Made by a program: the position numbers and the translations under genes
Shown: positions 7,215 through 15,895 of the stretch, piece after piece
How the letters are laid out: every line of letters starts with the position of its first letter
How positions within the stretch are numbered: position 1 is the stretch's first letter
DNA from: Firmicutes bacterium CAG:95
Lineage (GTDB): Bacteria; Bacillota; Clostridia; Lachnospirales; Lachnospiraceae
Direction: 5' to 3'
Length of the DNA: 24,778 nt
Assembly: GCA_000438155.1 (NCBI GenBank)
Contig: FR902945.1
Location: forward strand, 6,122 to 30,899
The notes under the pieces: generated by a model
What the model saw: the letters and a program-made list of their open reading frames with translations, nothing else
The model's database searches: none
Told to the model about the DNA's origin: nothing

Positions 7215-7802
7215 ATGCATATTAAATTGAAATATGGAAATACGAATACATTCTTTATTCGTGGAATGAGTGGAAATTTACTGGTTGATACAGACTATGC
7301 AGGTACATTGCCTGCGTTTTATAGAGCCATTAAGGATTACGAAATAAAAACAAGCGATATTACTTATATTTTGGCAACACATTATCATCCTGACCATATT
7401 GGCCTGATAAGCGAATTGATGAATCAAGGAGTTAAACTTCTGGTAATAGACATACAATATTCCCATATACATTTTGCAGATAATATTTTTGCCAGAGATA
7501 AGAAATTGGCTTATGAACCTATTCATGTGGATAATGCAATAATCATCAGCACAGGGGAAAGCAGAGCATTTCTTAGAAATATAGGCATTGATGGGGAAAT
7601 TGTAGCCACTACAAGTCACAGTGCTGACAGCATATCTCTGATTTTAGATAGCGGCGAATGTTTTGTTGGAGATTTAGAGCCTATCGAATATCTTGCTGCT
7701 TATGATCAAAATGATAGGCTAAAATATGATTGGGAACTTGTTATGCATTTTGCTCCTAAAAAAATTTACTATGCCCACGCAAATGAAAAATACTGTGATT
7801 GA
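7215..7802 (+). CDS. Metallo-beta-lactamase-fold hydrolase
   Basis: A small (195-residue) MBL-fold protein. The metal motif is THYHPDHIG with His56, His58, Asp60 and His61. Later ligand candidates are the His in TTSHSADS, the Asp in FVGDLEP and the His in YYAHANEK, so the two-metal site looks complete. There is no signal peptide, so it is cytosolic. ATG 7215 is preferred over ATG 7209 because AAGGAG is then 7 bases away rather than abutting. It stands alone between the AbiE module and a region of decayed genes. The substrate cannot be deduced; MBL-fold members range from thioesterases to phosphonate hydrolases. Confidence 0.85.
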   Translation: MHIKLKYGNTNTFFIRGMSGNLLVDTDYAGTLPAFYRAIKDYEIKTSDITYILATHYHPDHIGLISELMNQGVKLLVIDIQYSHIHFADNIFARDKKLAYEPIHVDNAIIISTGESRAFLRNIGIDGEIVATTSHSADSISLILDSGECFVGDLEPIEYLAAYDQNDRLKYDWELVMHFAPKKIYYAHANEKYCD

Positions 7803-7804
7803 CA

Positions 7805-7856
7805 ATTCCTTCCTCTGATTTGGGTAAAAAAGTCGTCTTTGCAGGTGTGCGCTTCT
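7805..7856 (+). pseudogene. Fragment of a second EamA transporter gene
   Basis: These 52 bases match 4421-4472 of the intact EamA gene at 43 of 52 positions without gaps, and encode IPSSDLGKKVVFAGVRF against IPSSDPGGKIIFAGVRF there. The frame ends shortly after, at a stop codon. The differences are mostly silent or conservative, so this is a remnant of a paralogue rather than a recent copy. It begins three bases after the MBL-fold gene stop codon. Confidence 0.75.
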
Positions 7857-7931
7857 CAGATACATAATGCTGCATTGAGATGAACGTTTTTTTGTTATCC
7901 TTAAAGTCGAAGTTTTTGGCAGAGAATTGGA

Positions 7932-8015
7932 GAGGTCGAGGCAGTTCATGTCAATGAAGAATATCTTAATGCCAATGGCAATATTCTTTGGGATAAGATG
8001 GATTTGATACAATAA
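7932..8015 (+). pseudogene. Decayed 3' end of an unidentified gene
   Basis: The frame from 7932 reads EVEAVHVNEEYLNANGN and then ILWDKMDLIQ before TAA at 8013. The bases just upstream in another frame read LKVEVFGRELE, which suggests one frameshift. The composition looks like real protein and distantly recalls the C-terminus of flavin-reductase-type proteins, but I cannot name the family with confidence. Confidence 0.35.
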
Positions 8016-8019
8016 ACAG

Positions 8020-8072
8020 ACAGTAGATTTCCGGCTAAATTATTGCTATACTATATTGAGTCCAATTGAATT
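8020..8072 (+). repeat. Copy B of a duplicated promoter region
   Basis: This segment repeats the sequence at 7145-7199 (shared blocks ACAGTAGATTTCC and TTATTGCTATACT). It ends just before the GGAGG ribosome binding site of the broken B3/4-domain gene. Confidence 0.75.
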
Positions 8073-8086
8073 TGGAGGAAGATACC

Positions 8087-8290
8087 ATGAAATATGATGT
8101 CATGATAGATTCTCGTCTTTTTGAAACCTACCCGGAATCCTTGGAAGTCGTGCTGCATATAAAGCCTTTGGAAGAAATCCGGGAAGGTATAGCGTTTCAT
8201 CAGAGGCACTTTTACGAAGAATTCGTCGTGGCGATGATTTATATCATATCAATTCTGTGGTTGATGTAAACAATCTGATTTCCAATCAAC
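8087..8290 (+). pseudogene. Broken B3/4 (tRNA-synthetase-editing-like) domain gene
   Basis: A good start (GGAGG, 8 bases, ATG 8087) gives MKYDVMIDSRLFETYPES. The recognisable B3/4 core then appears in the next frame: AYKAFGRNPGRYSVSSEALL followed by RRIRRGDDLYHINSVVDVNN and LIS. B3/4 proteins (about 210-230 residues) resemble the editing domain of the Phe-tRNA synthetase beta chain. Here some 50 residues between the start and the core are missing, the frame has shifted, and everything after LIS is lost where the GH51 gene begins. The ORF as read without a shift ends at 8269. A deletion plus fusion event is the simplest reading. Confidence 0.7.
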
Positions 8291-8352
8291 CAGTAGAAAT
8301 CTTAATCACCATTTGTCAAAAATCGTTTATAAAGAAAGCAGGTAAAAGAAAG

Positions 8353-9702
8353 ATGCATGATATTGATCAAAGAATTTTTGGAAGTTTCATAGAAGACATC
8401 GAAAACTGTCTTGGAAATGGTTTATTCTGGGAAAATAATCCATTGACCGATGAAAAAGGGATCCGAAAGGATGCCGCAGTTCTATGCAAAGAGCTATCCC
8501 CCACTGTGCTCCGGTTCCCCGGCGGCACAGTCATGGGCATCTATCACTGGCAGGATTATGTCGGTCCTGTGGAGCAACGTAAAAAGGTCAAAAATATCGT
8601 CTGGGGTGGTCTTATGACCTATCAGTTCGGCACCTGTGAATTCATAGAACTATGCCGTTTCATTGGCGCCGAGCCTATGATCTGTATCAATATGCCTACC
8701 GGCTCCCCGGAAGAAGCTGCTGCATGGGTGGAATATTGTAATGGCACCGAAGATACCTATTATGCCAATCTTCGCAGAAGCCATGGCTATGAAGAACCTT
8801 TCGGCGTAAAATACTGGTGTATTGGAAATGAAAGCTATGCAGTACCGGATTTGGGAATGCAGGATGATGTGAACGTTTATATACGTGAATCCTGGGAATA
8901 TGTAAAGTACATGAAAATGACGGATCCTACTATTGAACTTGTTTTCGTCGGCAACGATAATTCATGGAATGAGAAGGTGTTAGACAGCTTATCTCCTGTC
9001 TGCGATTATTTGTCCGTTCATCATTATGGTTTTGATGACAGCTGTTTCGACACCTTAAAGGATTTTGAAGACCGGTTAAACCGGATTGAGACATTGCTTT
9101 CCCGATACAACGAAAGTCCTGTCCAGATAGACAGATGGTACCGGATACCACCTCGCCGGAGTAACATCGGTATTGCTTTAGACGAATGGAACATCTGGAA
9201 TAGTGAAAGTGTAAGTTCCGGTTCCAAATATGGTTTACAGCAGTGTTACACCTGGAAGGATGCTTTATGGGTTGCCACCTTTCTGAATCTGATGATTCGC
9301 CACTGTGACTCCATCAAGATTGCGAATATTGCCCAGATGGTTAATGTCATTGCTCCCATTATCGTGGAAAAAGATACTTCCTGGAAGCAGACCATATTTT
9401 ATCCGTTTGCCTTTTACAGAAAGTACTGCGGCGAGATTCTTCTGGAGTCGAAGAACGATCCGGTAGACACGGTTCTCACGCAAAAAGAAAGCAAACGGAC
9501 TCTCTTCTGTGTCAATATCCACGAGGGTTACCGGACATTACAGATTCCTTTTGCGAACTATAAAGTCATTACCCTGAATGGAGAAACGCTTATGGGTACG
9601 AACAGTGCAGATCATGACATCGTATCCGTTCATGAAGAAATAAGGAACGAAGCATCCTGTAAAGTAGCGCCGTATGGCATTTCTATTTTTCTGGAAGCCT
9701 AA
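8353..9702 (+). CDS. GH51 alpha-L-arabinofuranosidase (intracellular)
   Basis: This cytosolic glycoside hydrolase releases arabinose from arabino-oligosaccharides. The family pattern is clear: IDQRIFGSFIED at the start, VLRFPGGTVMGIYHWQDYVG, VEYCNG, then YWCIGNES with acid/base Glu160, the HHYG segment, and LDEWNIW with nucleophile Glu278. The C-terminal part is a beta-sandwich domain ending SIFLEA. It has 449 residues from ATG 8353; typical members have about 500 with one extra N-terminal strand. The frame stays open upstream into the broken B3/4 gene (ATG 8257 would give 481 residues), and neither start has a strong ribosome binding site. The first strand may therefore be lost or replaced. 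No transporter or regulator for arabinan use is nearby. Confidence 0.87.
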   Translation: MHDIDQRIFGSFIEDIENCLGNGLFWENNPLTDEKGIRKDAAVLCKELSPTVLRFPGGTVMGIYHWQDYVGPVEQRKKVKNIVWGGLMTYQFGTCEFIELCRFIGAEPMICINMPTGSPEEAAAWVEYCNGTEDTYYANLRRSHGYEEPFGVKYWCIGNESYAVPDLGMQDDVNVYIRESWEYVKYMKMTDPTIELVFVGNDNSWNEKVLDSLSPVCDYLSVHHYGFDDSCFDTLKDFEDRLNRIETLLSRYNESPVQIDRWYRIPPRRSNIGIALDEWNIWNSESVSSGSKYGLQQCYTWKDALWVATFLNLMIRHCDSIKIANIAQMVNVIAPIIVEKDTSWKQTIFYPFAFYRKYCGEILLESKNDPVDTVLTQKESKRTLFCVNIHEGYRTLQIPFANYKVITLNGETLMGTNSADHDIVSVHEEIRNEASCKVAPYGISIFLEA

Positions 9703-9771
9703 GATCATACCATATTTTTCAGGAAAATAATCTGTTATTTCCGGCTTCTCTTCTGCTCTATCATGAAATCA

Positions 9772-9822
9772 AATCCCCGGTCTGTTCTGTGGCTTCACAC
9801 CACATCGGACAGATCGGGGATT
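9772..9822. terminator. Bidirectional terminator hairpin between GH51 and carB
   Basis: AATCCCCGGTCTGT (9772-9785) pairs with ACAGATCGGGGATT (9809-9822) over 14 bp with one G-U pair, and TGTGG/CCACA extends the stem inside. T-rich stretches follow on both strands but are not continuous. The position between two convergent genes supports a shared terminator. The remaining intergenic bases (9703-9917) hold nothing else that I recognise. Confidence 0.7.
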
Positions 9823-9917
9823 CATCATTGATTTCTTATTTTATATTCATAACCATTTATCCATGCGCATTCACAGCATCCTGCCTTCCATCGGAAAACC
9901 TACAGGCCGTAAGCGTT

Positions 9918-12900
9918 CTACCACGGAGTTCCACCGTCAATCGTTGAGATCTCCGGAACGGTTTCTTCGAGGACATCGAGCAGGATCTTTACGGTATCGA
10001 GGGAGGTGAACATGGTAACTCCGTTCTGTACCGCACATCTTCTGATGGCAACACCATCTTCATAGTGCACTCCGGAAAGGATCGCGCGGGTGTTAATGAT
10101 GTAGCTGACATATCCGGCACGGATGGATTTTAGGATCTCATCACTGCCCTCACTCAGCTTACCGCGCACTCTGGTACGGATGCCATGCTCCTTCAGGAAA
10201 TTGGCGGTTCCAATTGTTGCTTCAATGTTAAAGCCAAGCATGTAGAAACGACGGATCAGCGGAAGTGCTTCTTCCTTATCTTCATCTGCAAGGGTTACCA
10301 CAACGGTTCCATAGTCCTTCATGCGGATGCCGGATGCCTGTAACGCCTTGTAGAAGGCACGGTTCAGACGCTTGTCATAGCCGATGGCTTCACCGGTGGA
10401 TTTCATTTCCGGAGAAAGGTACGCATCCATGCCGCTCAGCTTCTCGAAAGAGAATGCCGGAGCCTTGACATACCATCTTTCCTTTTCCTTCGGAATCATC
10501 TCGGTAATGCCCTGGGATGCAAGATTTTCACCCATCATGACCTTCGTTGCAATATTGACAAGCGAAAGTCCGGTAGACTTTGACAGGAACGGAACGCTTC
10601 GGGAAGCTCTCGGGTTTACTTCAATAATAAATACCTGATCCTGACGGTCTACAATAAACTGGATATTGAACAGTCCACGGATACCGATAGCAAGTCCGAG
10701 GCGTGTGGTATAATCTGCAATCGTTTCCTTCACCTGATCGGAAATGTCATACGGCGGATAAACGCTGATACTGTCTCCGGAATGGACACCGGTACGTTCC
10801 ACAAGCTCCATGATACCCGGAATAAATACCTTTTCTCCGTCACAGATTGCATCGACCTCGACTTCCTTGCCAACAACATATTTATCTACCAGAACCGGCT
10901 TGTCCTTATCCACTTCCACGGCATTCTTCAGGTAGTGGCGCAGCATCTTTTCATTCGCTACGATTTCCATGGCTCGTCCGCCCAGTACAAAGCTCGGTCT
11001 TACCAGTACCGGATACCCAACCCTGGCTGCTGCCTCCACACCGCTTTCAATGTCGGTAACGGCAATTCCCTGCGGATGAGGAATTCCGGTCTTCTGGATC
11101 ATATTCTCAAAGAGATCTCTGTCTTCTGCATTGTCAATAGCTTCACAGCCTGTTCCGATGATCGGAACACCCTTTTCGGCAAGGGGCTTTGCCAGGTTGA
11201 TGGCCGTCTGTCCGCCTAAGGATACAATCACGCCCTTCGGATGCTCAAGCTCCATAACGTTCATGACATCTTCCACGGTAAGCGGCTCAAAGTAAAGCTT
11301 ATCTGCCGTTGTATAATCGGTAGAAACGGTCTCCGGATTGTTGTTGATGACGATGGCTTCATAGCCGGCTTCCTGAATCGCACGTACCGCATGAACGGTG
11401 GAGTAGTCGAACTCAACACCCTGTCCGATCCGGATCGGACCGGAGCCTAACACAACGATCTTCTCGCGGTCGGATACAATGGATTCGTTTTCACTTTCAT
11501 AGGTTGAATAGAAATACGGTACATAGCTGTCAAACTCGCTTGCACAGGTATCAATCATCTTATAAATGGGGAAGATACCGTACTTCTTACGCATATCGTA
11601 AACTTCCTCTTCCTTCAGCTTCCAGAGCTCTGCAATATAGGCATCGGAAAAGCCTCTCTTCTTGGCTTCGCGTAAAAAGGTTTCATCTCCGGCCGGAGCA
11701 CCCTCTAATTCCTTTTCAAAGTCCACGATCTTCTTGATCTTATCTAAGAAAAACAGGTCAATCTGTGTGGCATTACAAAGCCGGGAATGATCGGCTCCCA
11801 TCCACATCAGCTGGGCGATTGCATAAATGCGGTCATCCCTGCCCTCCTGTACATATTGAAGCAGCTCTTCCTTAGACATATTCTCACGGTCGAACTTCTC
11901 CATATGGATATGGTTCTTGTGATCCTCGAGGGAACGGATGGATTTTAACAGACTTTCCTCAAAGGTCCGGCCGACACCCATAACCTCACCGGTTGCCTTC
12001 ATCTGGGTACTCAGTACATTGGAAGCATCCGTAAACTTGTCAAACGGGAAACGGGGCATCTTCGTAACCACATAGTCAAGAGCCGGTTCAAAGCAGGCCG
12101 GTGTGTTGGCAAGCTTTATCTCATCCAGATCCATACCGACGGCAATCTTTGCTGATACTCTCGCGATCGGATAACCGGTTGCCTTGGAAGCCAGTGCCGA
12201 AGATCTCGATACACGGGGATTTACTTCAATCACATAATAAGAGAAAGACTGCGGATCCAGTGCGAACTGGACATTACAGCCGCCCTTTACCTTAAGGGCA
12301 CGGATAATCTTAAGGGCACTGTCACGGAGCATCTGATACTCTTTATTGGTCAGCGTCTGGCTCGGTGCCACAACGATGGAGTCGCCGGTATGCACACCCA
12401 CAGGATCCAGGTTTTCCATGTTGCAGACGGTGATTGCCGTATCGTTCGCATCACGCATTACTTCGTATTCAATTTCCTTATAGCCCTTGATACTCTTTTC
12501 TACCAGAACCTGATGCACCGGAGATAATGCAAGCGCATTCTTCATCATCTGCTGCATTTCTTCCGGATCATATGCGAAGCCGCCGCCGGTTCCGCCCAGA
12601 GTAAATGCAGGACGCAGGATCACCGGATAGCCGATTTCCTTTGCTGCCTCCAGACCCTCTTCCACCGAGTAGGTGATCCGGGAAGGAACGACCGGTTCTC
12701 CGATCCGTTCACAAAGCTCTTTAAACAGCTCACGGTCTTCCGCACATTCAATACTTTCTGCATCGGTTCCCAACAATTCAATTTCACATTCCTGTAAGAC
12801 GCCCTTTTTCTGAAGCTGCATGGCAAGATTTAATCCGGTCTGGCCGCCGATTCCGGGTACGATCGCATCCGGTCTTTCATAACGGCAGATTCTCGCCACA

Positions 12901-13118
12901 TATTCCAGGGTTAAGGGCTCCATATAAACCTTATCTGCAATAGAGGTATCTGTCATAATGGTCGCCGGGTTGGAGTTTACAAGGATGACCTCATACCCCT
13001 CTTCCTTCAGCGCCAGACATGCCTGTGTTCCTGCATAGTCAAACTCTGCTGCCTGTCCAATGACAATCGGACCGGAACCGATGACCAGTACCTTCTTAAT
13101 GTCTGTCCGTTTAGGCAT
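9918..13118 (-). CDS. carB: Carbamoyl-phosphate synthase large subunit
   Basis: The 1066-residue synthetase subunit makes carbamoyl phosphate from bicarbonate, ammonia tunnelled from CarA and two ATP, feeding pyrimidine and arginine synthesis. It shows the duplicated ATP-grasp layout: first half from IKKVLVIGSGPIVIGQAAEF (residues about 1-400), an oligomerisation segment, second half from IVVLGSGPIRIGQGVEFDYS (about 550-930), and a C-terminal MGS-like allosteric domain to residue 1066. Length matches E. coli CarB. ATG 13118 follows AAGGAGG by 9 bases and lies inside the end of carA (8-base overlap), so translation is coupled. It is the last gene of the minus-strand cluster and faces the terminator at 9772-9822. 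Confidence 0.98.
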   Translation of the reverse strand: MPKRTDIKKVLVIGSGPIVIGQAAEFDYAGTQACLALKEEGYEVILVNSNPATIMTDTSIADKVYMEPLTLEYVARICRYERPDAIVPGIGGQTGLNLAMQLQKKGVLQECEIELLGTDAESIECAEDRELFKELCERIGEPVVPSRITYSVEEGLEAAKEIGYPVILRPAFTLGGTGGGFAYDPEEMQQMMKNALALSPVHQVLVEKSIKGYKEIEYEVMRDANDTAITVCNMENLDPVGVHTGDSIVVAPSQTLTNKEYQMLRDSALKIIRALKVKGGCNVQFALDPQSFSYYVIEVNPRVSRSSALASKATGYPIARVSAKIAVGMDLDEIKLANTPACFEPALDYVVTKMPRFPFDKFTDASNVLSTQMKATGEVMGVGRTFEESLLKSIRSLEDHKNHIHMEKFDRENMSKEELLQYVQEGRDDRIYAIAQLMWMGADHSRLCNATQIDLFFLDKIKKIVDFEKELEGAPAGDETFLREAKKRGFSDAYIAELWKLKEEEVYDMRKKYGIFPIYKMIDTCASEFDSYVPYFYSTYESENESIVSDREKIVVLGSGPIRIGQGVEFDYSTVHAVRAIQEAGYEAIVINNNPETVSTDYTTADKLYFEPLTVEDVMNVMELEHPKGVIVSLGGQTAINLAKPLAEKGVPIIGTGCEAIDNAEDRDLFENMIQKTGIPHPQGIAVTDIESGVEAAARVGYPVLVRPSFVLGGRAMEIVANEKMLRHYLKNAVEVDKDKPVLVDKYVVGKEVEVDAICDGEKVFIPGIMELVERTGVHSGDSISVYPPYDISDQVKETIADYTTRLGLAIGIRGLFNIQFIVDRQDQVFIIEVNPRASRSVPFLSKSTGLSLVNIATKVMMGENLASQGITEMIPKEKERWYVKAPAFSFEKLSGMDAYLSPEMKSTGEAIGYDKRLNRAFYKALQASGIRMKDYGTVVVTLADEDKEEALPLIRRFYMLGFNIEATIGTANFLKEHGIRTRVRGKLSEGSDEILKSIRAGYVSYIINTRAILSGVHYEDGVAIRRCAVQNGVTMFTSLDTVKILLDVLEETVPEISTIDGGTPW

Positions 13119-14205
13119 TTGTCGCTACCTCCTTCATATTCTCAATAAACTGCTCAAACAGATAGCTGCTGTCCTGCGGTCCGGGTGCGCTTTCCGGGTG
13201 ATACTGCACACTGAAAACGCGGTCCTCCTTACAGCAGACACCTTCTACGGTATGATCAAGCAGATTCATATGGGTCACGCTAAGTCCCGTTCCTTCAAGG
13301 CTATCCAGATCTACGGCATAGCTGTGGTTCTGGGAAGTAATTTCAATGTGACCGGTTTTTAGGTTCTTCACCGGATGGTTGCCGCCACGATGACCGAACT
13401 TTAATTTATAGGTTTTCGCACCATATGCCAGAGAAATCATCTGATGACCAAGACAGATCCCGAAGATCGGGTACCTGCCGCGAAGCTGCTTAATGAGTGC
13501 GATCACCTTCGTTACATCCTCCGGATCCCCCGGGCCGTTTGATAAAAAGATACCATCCGGTCTCATCCATTCGATTTCATCCAGAGTAACATCATAAGGA
13601 ACGATAGTGACGTTGCATCCATATTTATTTAGGGAACGTACAATGTTCATTTTCATTCCGCAGTCGATGGCTACGACATTGAAACGGTGGTTTGCGGTAC
13701 GTGCATACCATTTCTTATGGCAGCTTACACGGGATACGGCATCATGCGGAACCGGCGTTGCTTTGATCTTCGCAAGCCCCTCCTCCAATGTTGTCGATAT
13801 ATCGGTCATAATACCGCGTCTGGATCCCAGATCACGGATACTTCTGGTCAGTTCTCTTGTATCTATTCCATAAATTCCCGGAATATGGTTCTCTTCCATG
13901 ACCTCGGATAAGGTCTGGGTATACCGGAAATTCGAGGGCATATCATTATAATCTCTGACGATCATTCCTCCAATGGAAAGAAGCTTGCTTTCAAAATCCT
14001 CATCGGTAATTCCATAATTACCAATCAGAGGATAGGTCATCACAACCATCTGATCCGTATAGGACGGATCGGAAAGGATCTCCTGATATCCCACCATGGA
14101 GGTGTTAAATACGATTTCACATACCCGCTCATCCTGACTTCCGAAATGGTAGCCAATGTACTCGCTGCCATCCTCCAGAATAAGCTTCCTGTCCGGACTG
14201 TTCAT
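13111..14205 (-). CDS. carA: Carbamoyl-phosphate synthase small subunit (glutaminase)
   Basis: This class I glutamine amidotransferase subunit hydrolyses glutamine and passes ammonia to CarB. The N-terminal CPSase domain starts KLILEDGSEYIGYHFG. The GATase domain has the FLSNGPGDPEDV oxyanion region, GICLGHQ with nucleophile Cys251, and QYHPES with His336 and Glu338, so the triad is complete. I chose ATG 14205 (364 residues), with a purine-rich GGAAGAG about 9 bases upstream, over ATG 14238, which lacks a ribosome binding site and adds 11 residues absent from the family. It overlaps carB by 8 bases. A promoter at 14272-14299 suggests separate initiation in addition to read-through from purF. 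Confidence 0.97.
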   Translation of the reverse strand: MNSPDRKLILEDGSEYIGYHFGSQDERVCEIVFNTSMVGYQEILSDPSYTDQMVVMTYPLIGNYGITDEDFESKLLSIGGMIVRDYNDMPSNFRYTQTLSEVMEENHIPGIYGIDTRELTRSIRDLGSRRGIMTDISTTLEEGLAKIKATPVPHDAVSRVSCHKKWYARTANHRFNVVAIDCGMKMNIVRSLNKYGCNVTIVPYDVTLDEIEWMRPDGIFLSNGPGDPEDVTKVIALIKQLRGRYPIFGICLGHQMISLAYGAKTYKLKFGHRGGNHPVKNLKTGHIEITSQNHSYAVDLDSLEGTGLSVTHMNLLDHTVEGVCCKEDRVFSVQYHPESAPGPQDSSYLFEQFIENMKEVATNA

Positions 14206-14271
14206 GATTTCTGTCTCTTCCTTTCTATATAGATTCATTTATTCATTAAATTCATAACTGTTCCTTTATTA

Positions 14272-14299
14272 AGTGTAACAAATATTCTTCTGATTGCAA
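14272..14299 (-). promoter_or_regulatory. Candidate carA promoter
   Basis: On the minus strand TTGCAA (14299-14294) and TACACT (14277-14272) are 16 bases apart, ending 66 bases before the carA start. A 14-15 base direct repeat (GAACAG(G)TTATGAAT on the minus strand) flanks it at 14330-14344 and 14250-14263. No PyrR-type binding loop was recognised. Confidence 0.45.
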
Positions 14300-14360
14300 G
14301 ACAAAATATGTATCAGCCAAACCTTGCCCATTCATAACCTGTTCTGCTCAAATCATGTTC

Positions 14361-14398
14361 TTGCACAGCCTGACAACAAGTGTCCGGCTGCTGTGCAA
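14361..14398 (-). terminator. Hairpin after purF
   Basis: TTGCACAGC (14361-14369) and GCTGTGCAA (14390-14398) are perfect 9-bp complements, with a nested GACA/TGTC stem inside. It lies 12 bases after the purF stop on the transcript. There is no T-tract, so it may stabilise RNA ends or weaken rather than stop read-through into carAB. Confidence 0.5.
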
Positions 14399-14409
14399 AC
14401 TGTAACAAA

Positions 14410-15849
14410 TCACTTCTTCAGCGCCCGTTCGGAAAGGCGGCTCTCAAAACGGTCCTTCGCGGTATTCTCCGGTATGGTGGTCGGATAATCGCCGTCAAAG
14501 CAGGCACTGCAGTAATCCTCACTTCCGATCAGGTTTTTCAGATCCCCGACCGGCAGATAAGAAAGGCTGTCCACGCCGATCTGCTCTGCAATTTCTTCAA
14601 CCGGATAATGGCAGGCAATCAGATTCTCCTTCGTGTCAATATCGGTTCCGTAATAGCAGGGATTTAAAAAGGGCGGTGCGGAAATGCGCATATGTACTTC
14701 CTTTGCTCCCGCATTGCGCAGAAGCTTCACAATCTGTCCACTGGTTGTTCCGCGCACAATCGAATCATCCACCAGTACCACGCGTTTTCCCTCTACCACA
14801 TTGTGAATGGGGTTTAACTTGATGCGCACCTGATTCATCCGGGACTGCTGCCCCGGTGAAATAAAGGTTCTGCCAATATATTTGTTTTTGATAAATCCGA
14901 TTTCATAGGGGATTCCCGATTCCTGTGCATACCCTAAGGCGGCATCCAGTCCGGAATCCGGGACACCGATCACGACATCAGCATCCACGGGGGTTTCCCT
15001 TGCAAGGATCCGTCCGGCCTGCACTCTTGCTTCATGCACCGGGACTCCCTGAATGACAGAGTCCGGACGTGCAAAATAAATGTACTCAAAAATACAGATC
15101 CGGCAGCGCTTCTTCCCACAGTGTGTCCTTATGGAACGTACGCCGTTTTCATCAAACACCACAATCTCTCCGGGTAAAAGCTCCCGCTCAAAGACAGCTC
15201 CGACCGCTTCCAGGGCACAGCTTTCGGAAGCGACCACATAGATGCCGTCCGCAGTCCTTCCATAGCACAGGGGACGCATTCCCAAAGGATCCCTTGCGGC
15301 AAGAAGCTTCGTTGCCGACATCAGTACCAGAGAGTAGGCGCCCTCCAACACCTCCATTGTATCACAAAGAGCCTCCTCGATCGAGGGGGCTTTTAATCTC
15401 ATCTGGGTGATGATATACGCAATGATTTCCGTATCGCTTGTGGAATGGAAAATCGCACCGTTCAGTTCGAGCCGGTCACGCAAAGAATAGGCATTGCTGA
15501 TATTGCCGTTATGTGCCAGTGCCATTTTCCCTTTCTGATGATTGACCTCGATCGGCTGGCAGTTGCTGCGGTTGTTACCACCGGTTGTTCCGTAACGGAC
15601 ATGACCGACACAGGCGGTTGCCGCCGGAAATTTTGCCAGTACCTCTCTTGAAAACACATCATTGACAAGTCCCAGATCCTTATGCGAGGTAAAAAGACCA
15701 TCCTCACAGACCACAATTCCGCAGCTTTCCTGTCCACGGTGCTGCAGGGCATATAATCCATAATAGGCAATCTCTGCAAGATTTGTGGCGTTTAGGGTAA
15801 AGCACCCAAAAACGCCACATTCTTCATGAATTCCTTTTAAATTTTCCAT
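14410..15849 (-). CDS. purF: Amidophosphoribosyltransferase (first step of purine synthesis)
   Basis: It transfers the glutamine amide to PRPP to make phosphoribosylamine. From ATG 15849 the protein starts MENLKGIHEE and then CGVFG, so Cys11 should become the N-terminal nucleophile after removal of a 10-residue propeptide, as in B. subtilis PurF. The class II GATase domain is followed by the PRPP motif VVLVDDSIVRGTTS. Fe-S cluster cysteines are visible, including Cys447 and Cys450 in YCSACF, so this is the oxygen-sensitive Fe-S type. GGAGGAGC lies 3-8 bases upstream of 15849. An upstream in-frame ATG at 15888 sits in a hairpin region and is unlikely. It lies between pyrG and carA on the same strand. 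Confidence 0.97.
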   Translation of the reverse strand: MENLKGIHEECGVFGCFTLNATNLAEIAYYGLYALQHRGQESCGIVVCEDGLFTSHKDLGLVNDVFSREVLAKFPAATACVGHVRYGTTGGNNRSNCQPIEVNHQKGKMALAHNGNISNAYSLRDRLELNGAIFHSTSDTEIIAYIITQMRLKAPSIEEALCDTMEVLEGAYSLVLMSATKLLAARDPLGMRPLCYGRTADGIYVVASESCALEAVGAVFERELLPGEIVVFDENGVRSIRTHCGKKRCRICIFEYIYFARPDSVIQGVPVHEARVQAGRILARETPVDADVVIGVPDSGLDAALGYAQESGIPYEIGFIKNKYIGRTFISPGQQSRMNQVRIKLNPIHNVVEGKRVVLVDDSIVRGTTSGQIVKLLRNAGAKEVHMRISAPPFLNPCYYGTDIDTKENLIACHYPVEEIAEQIGVDSLSYLPVGDLKNLIGSEDYCSACFDGDYPTTIPENTAKDRFESRLSERALKK

Positions 15850-15866
15850 TACTGCTCCTCCGTCTT

Positions 15867-15895
15867 CGTAACTGTTCAGTGCCTTCACAGTTACG
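15867..15895 (-). repeat. Hairpin 1 in the pyrG-purF gap
   Basis: CGTAACTGT (15867-15875) pairs perfectly with ACAGTTACG (15887-15895) around an 11-base loop. It ends about 10 bases before the purF ribosome binding site and may affect purF translation or RNA processing. Confidence 0.6.

Noticed and set aside
7719..8012. 97-codon minus-strand frame across the MBL-fold gene end and decayed region
   Set aside because: It overlaps a real plus-strand gene and pseudogene traces that read well on the plus strand. The translation has no family features.
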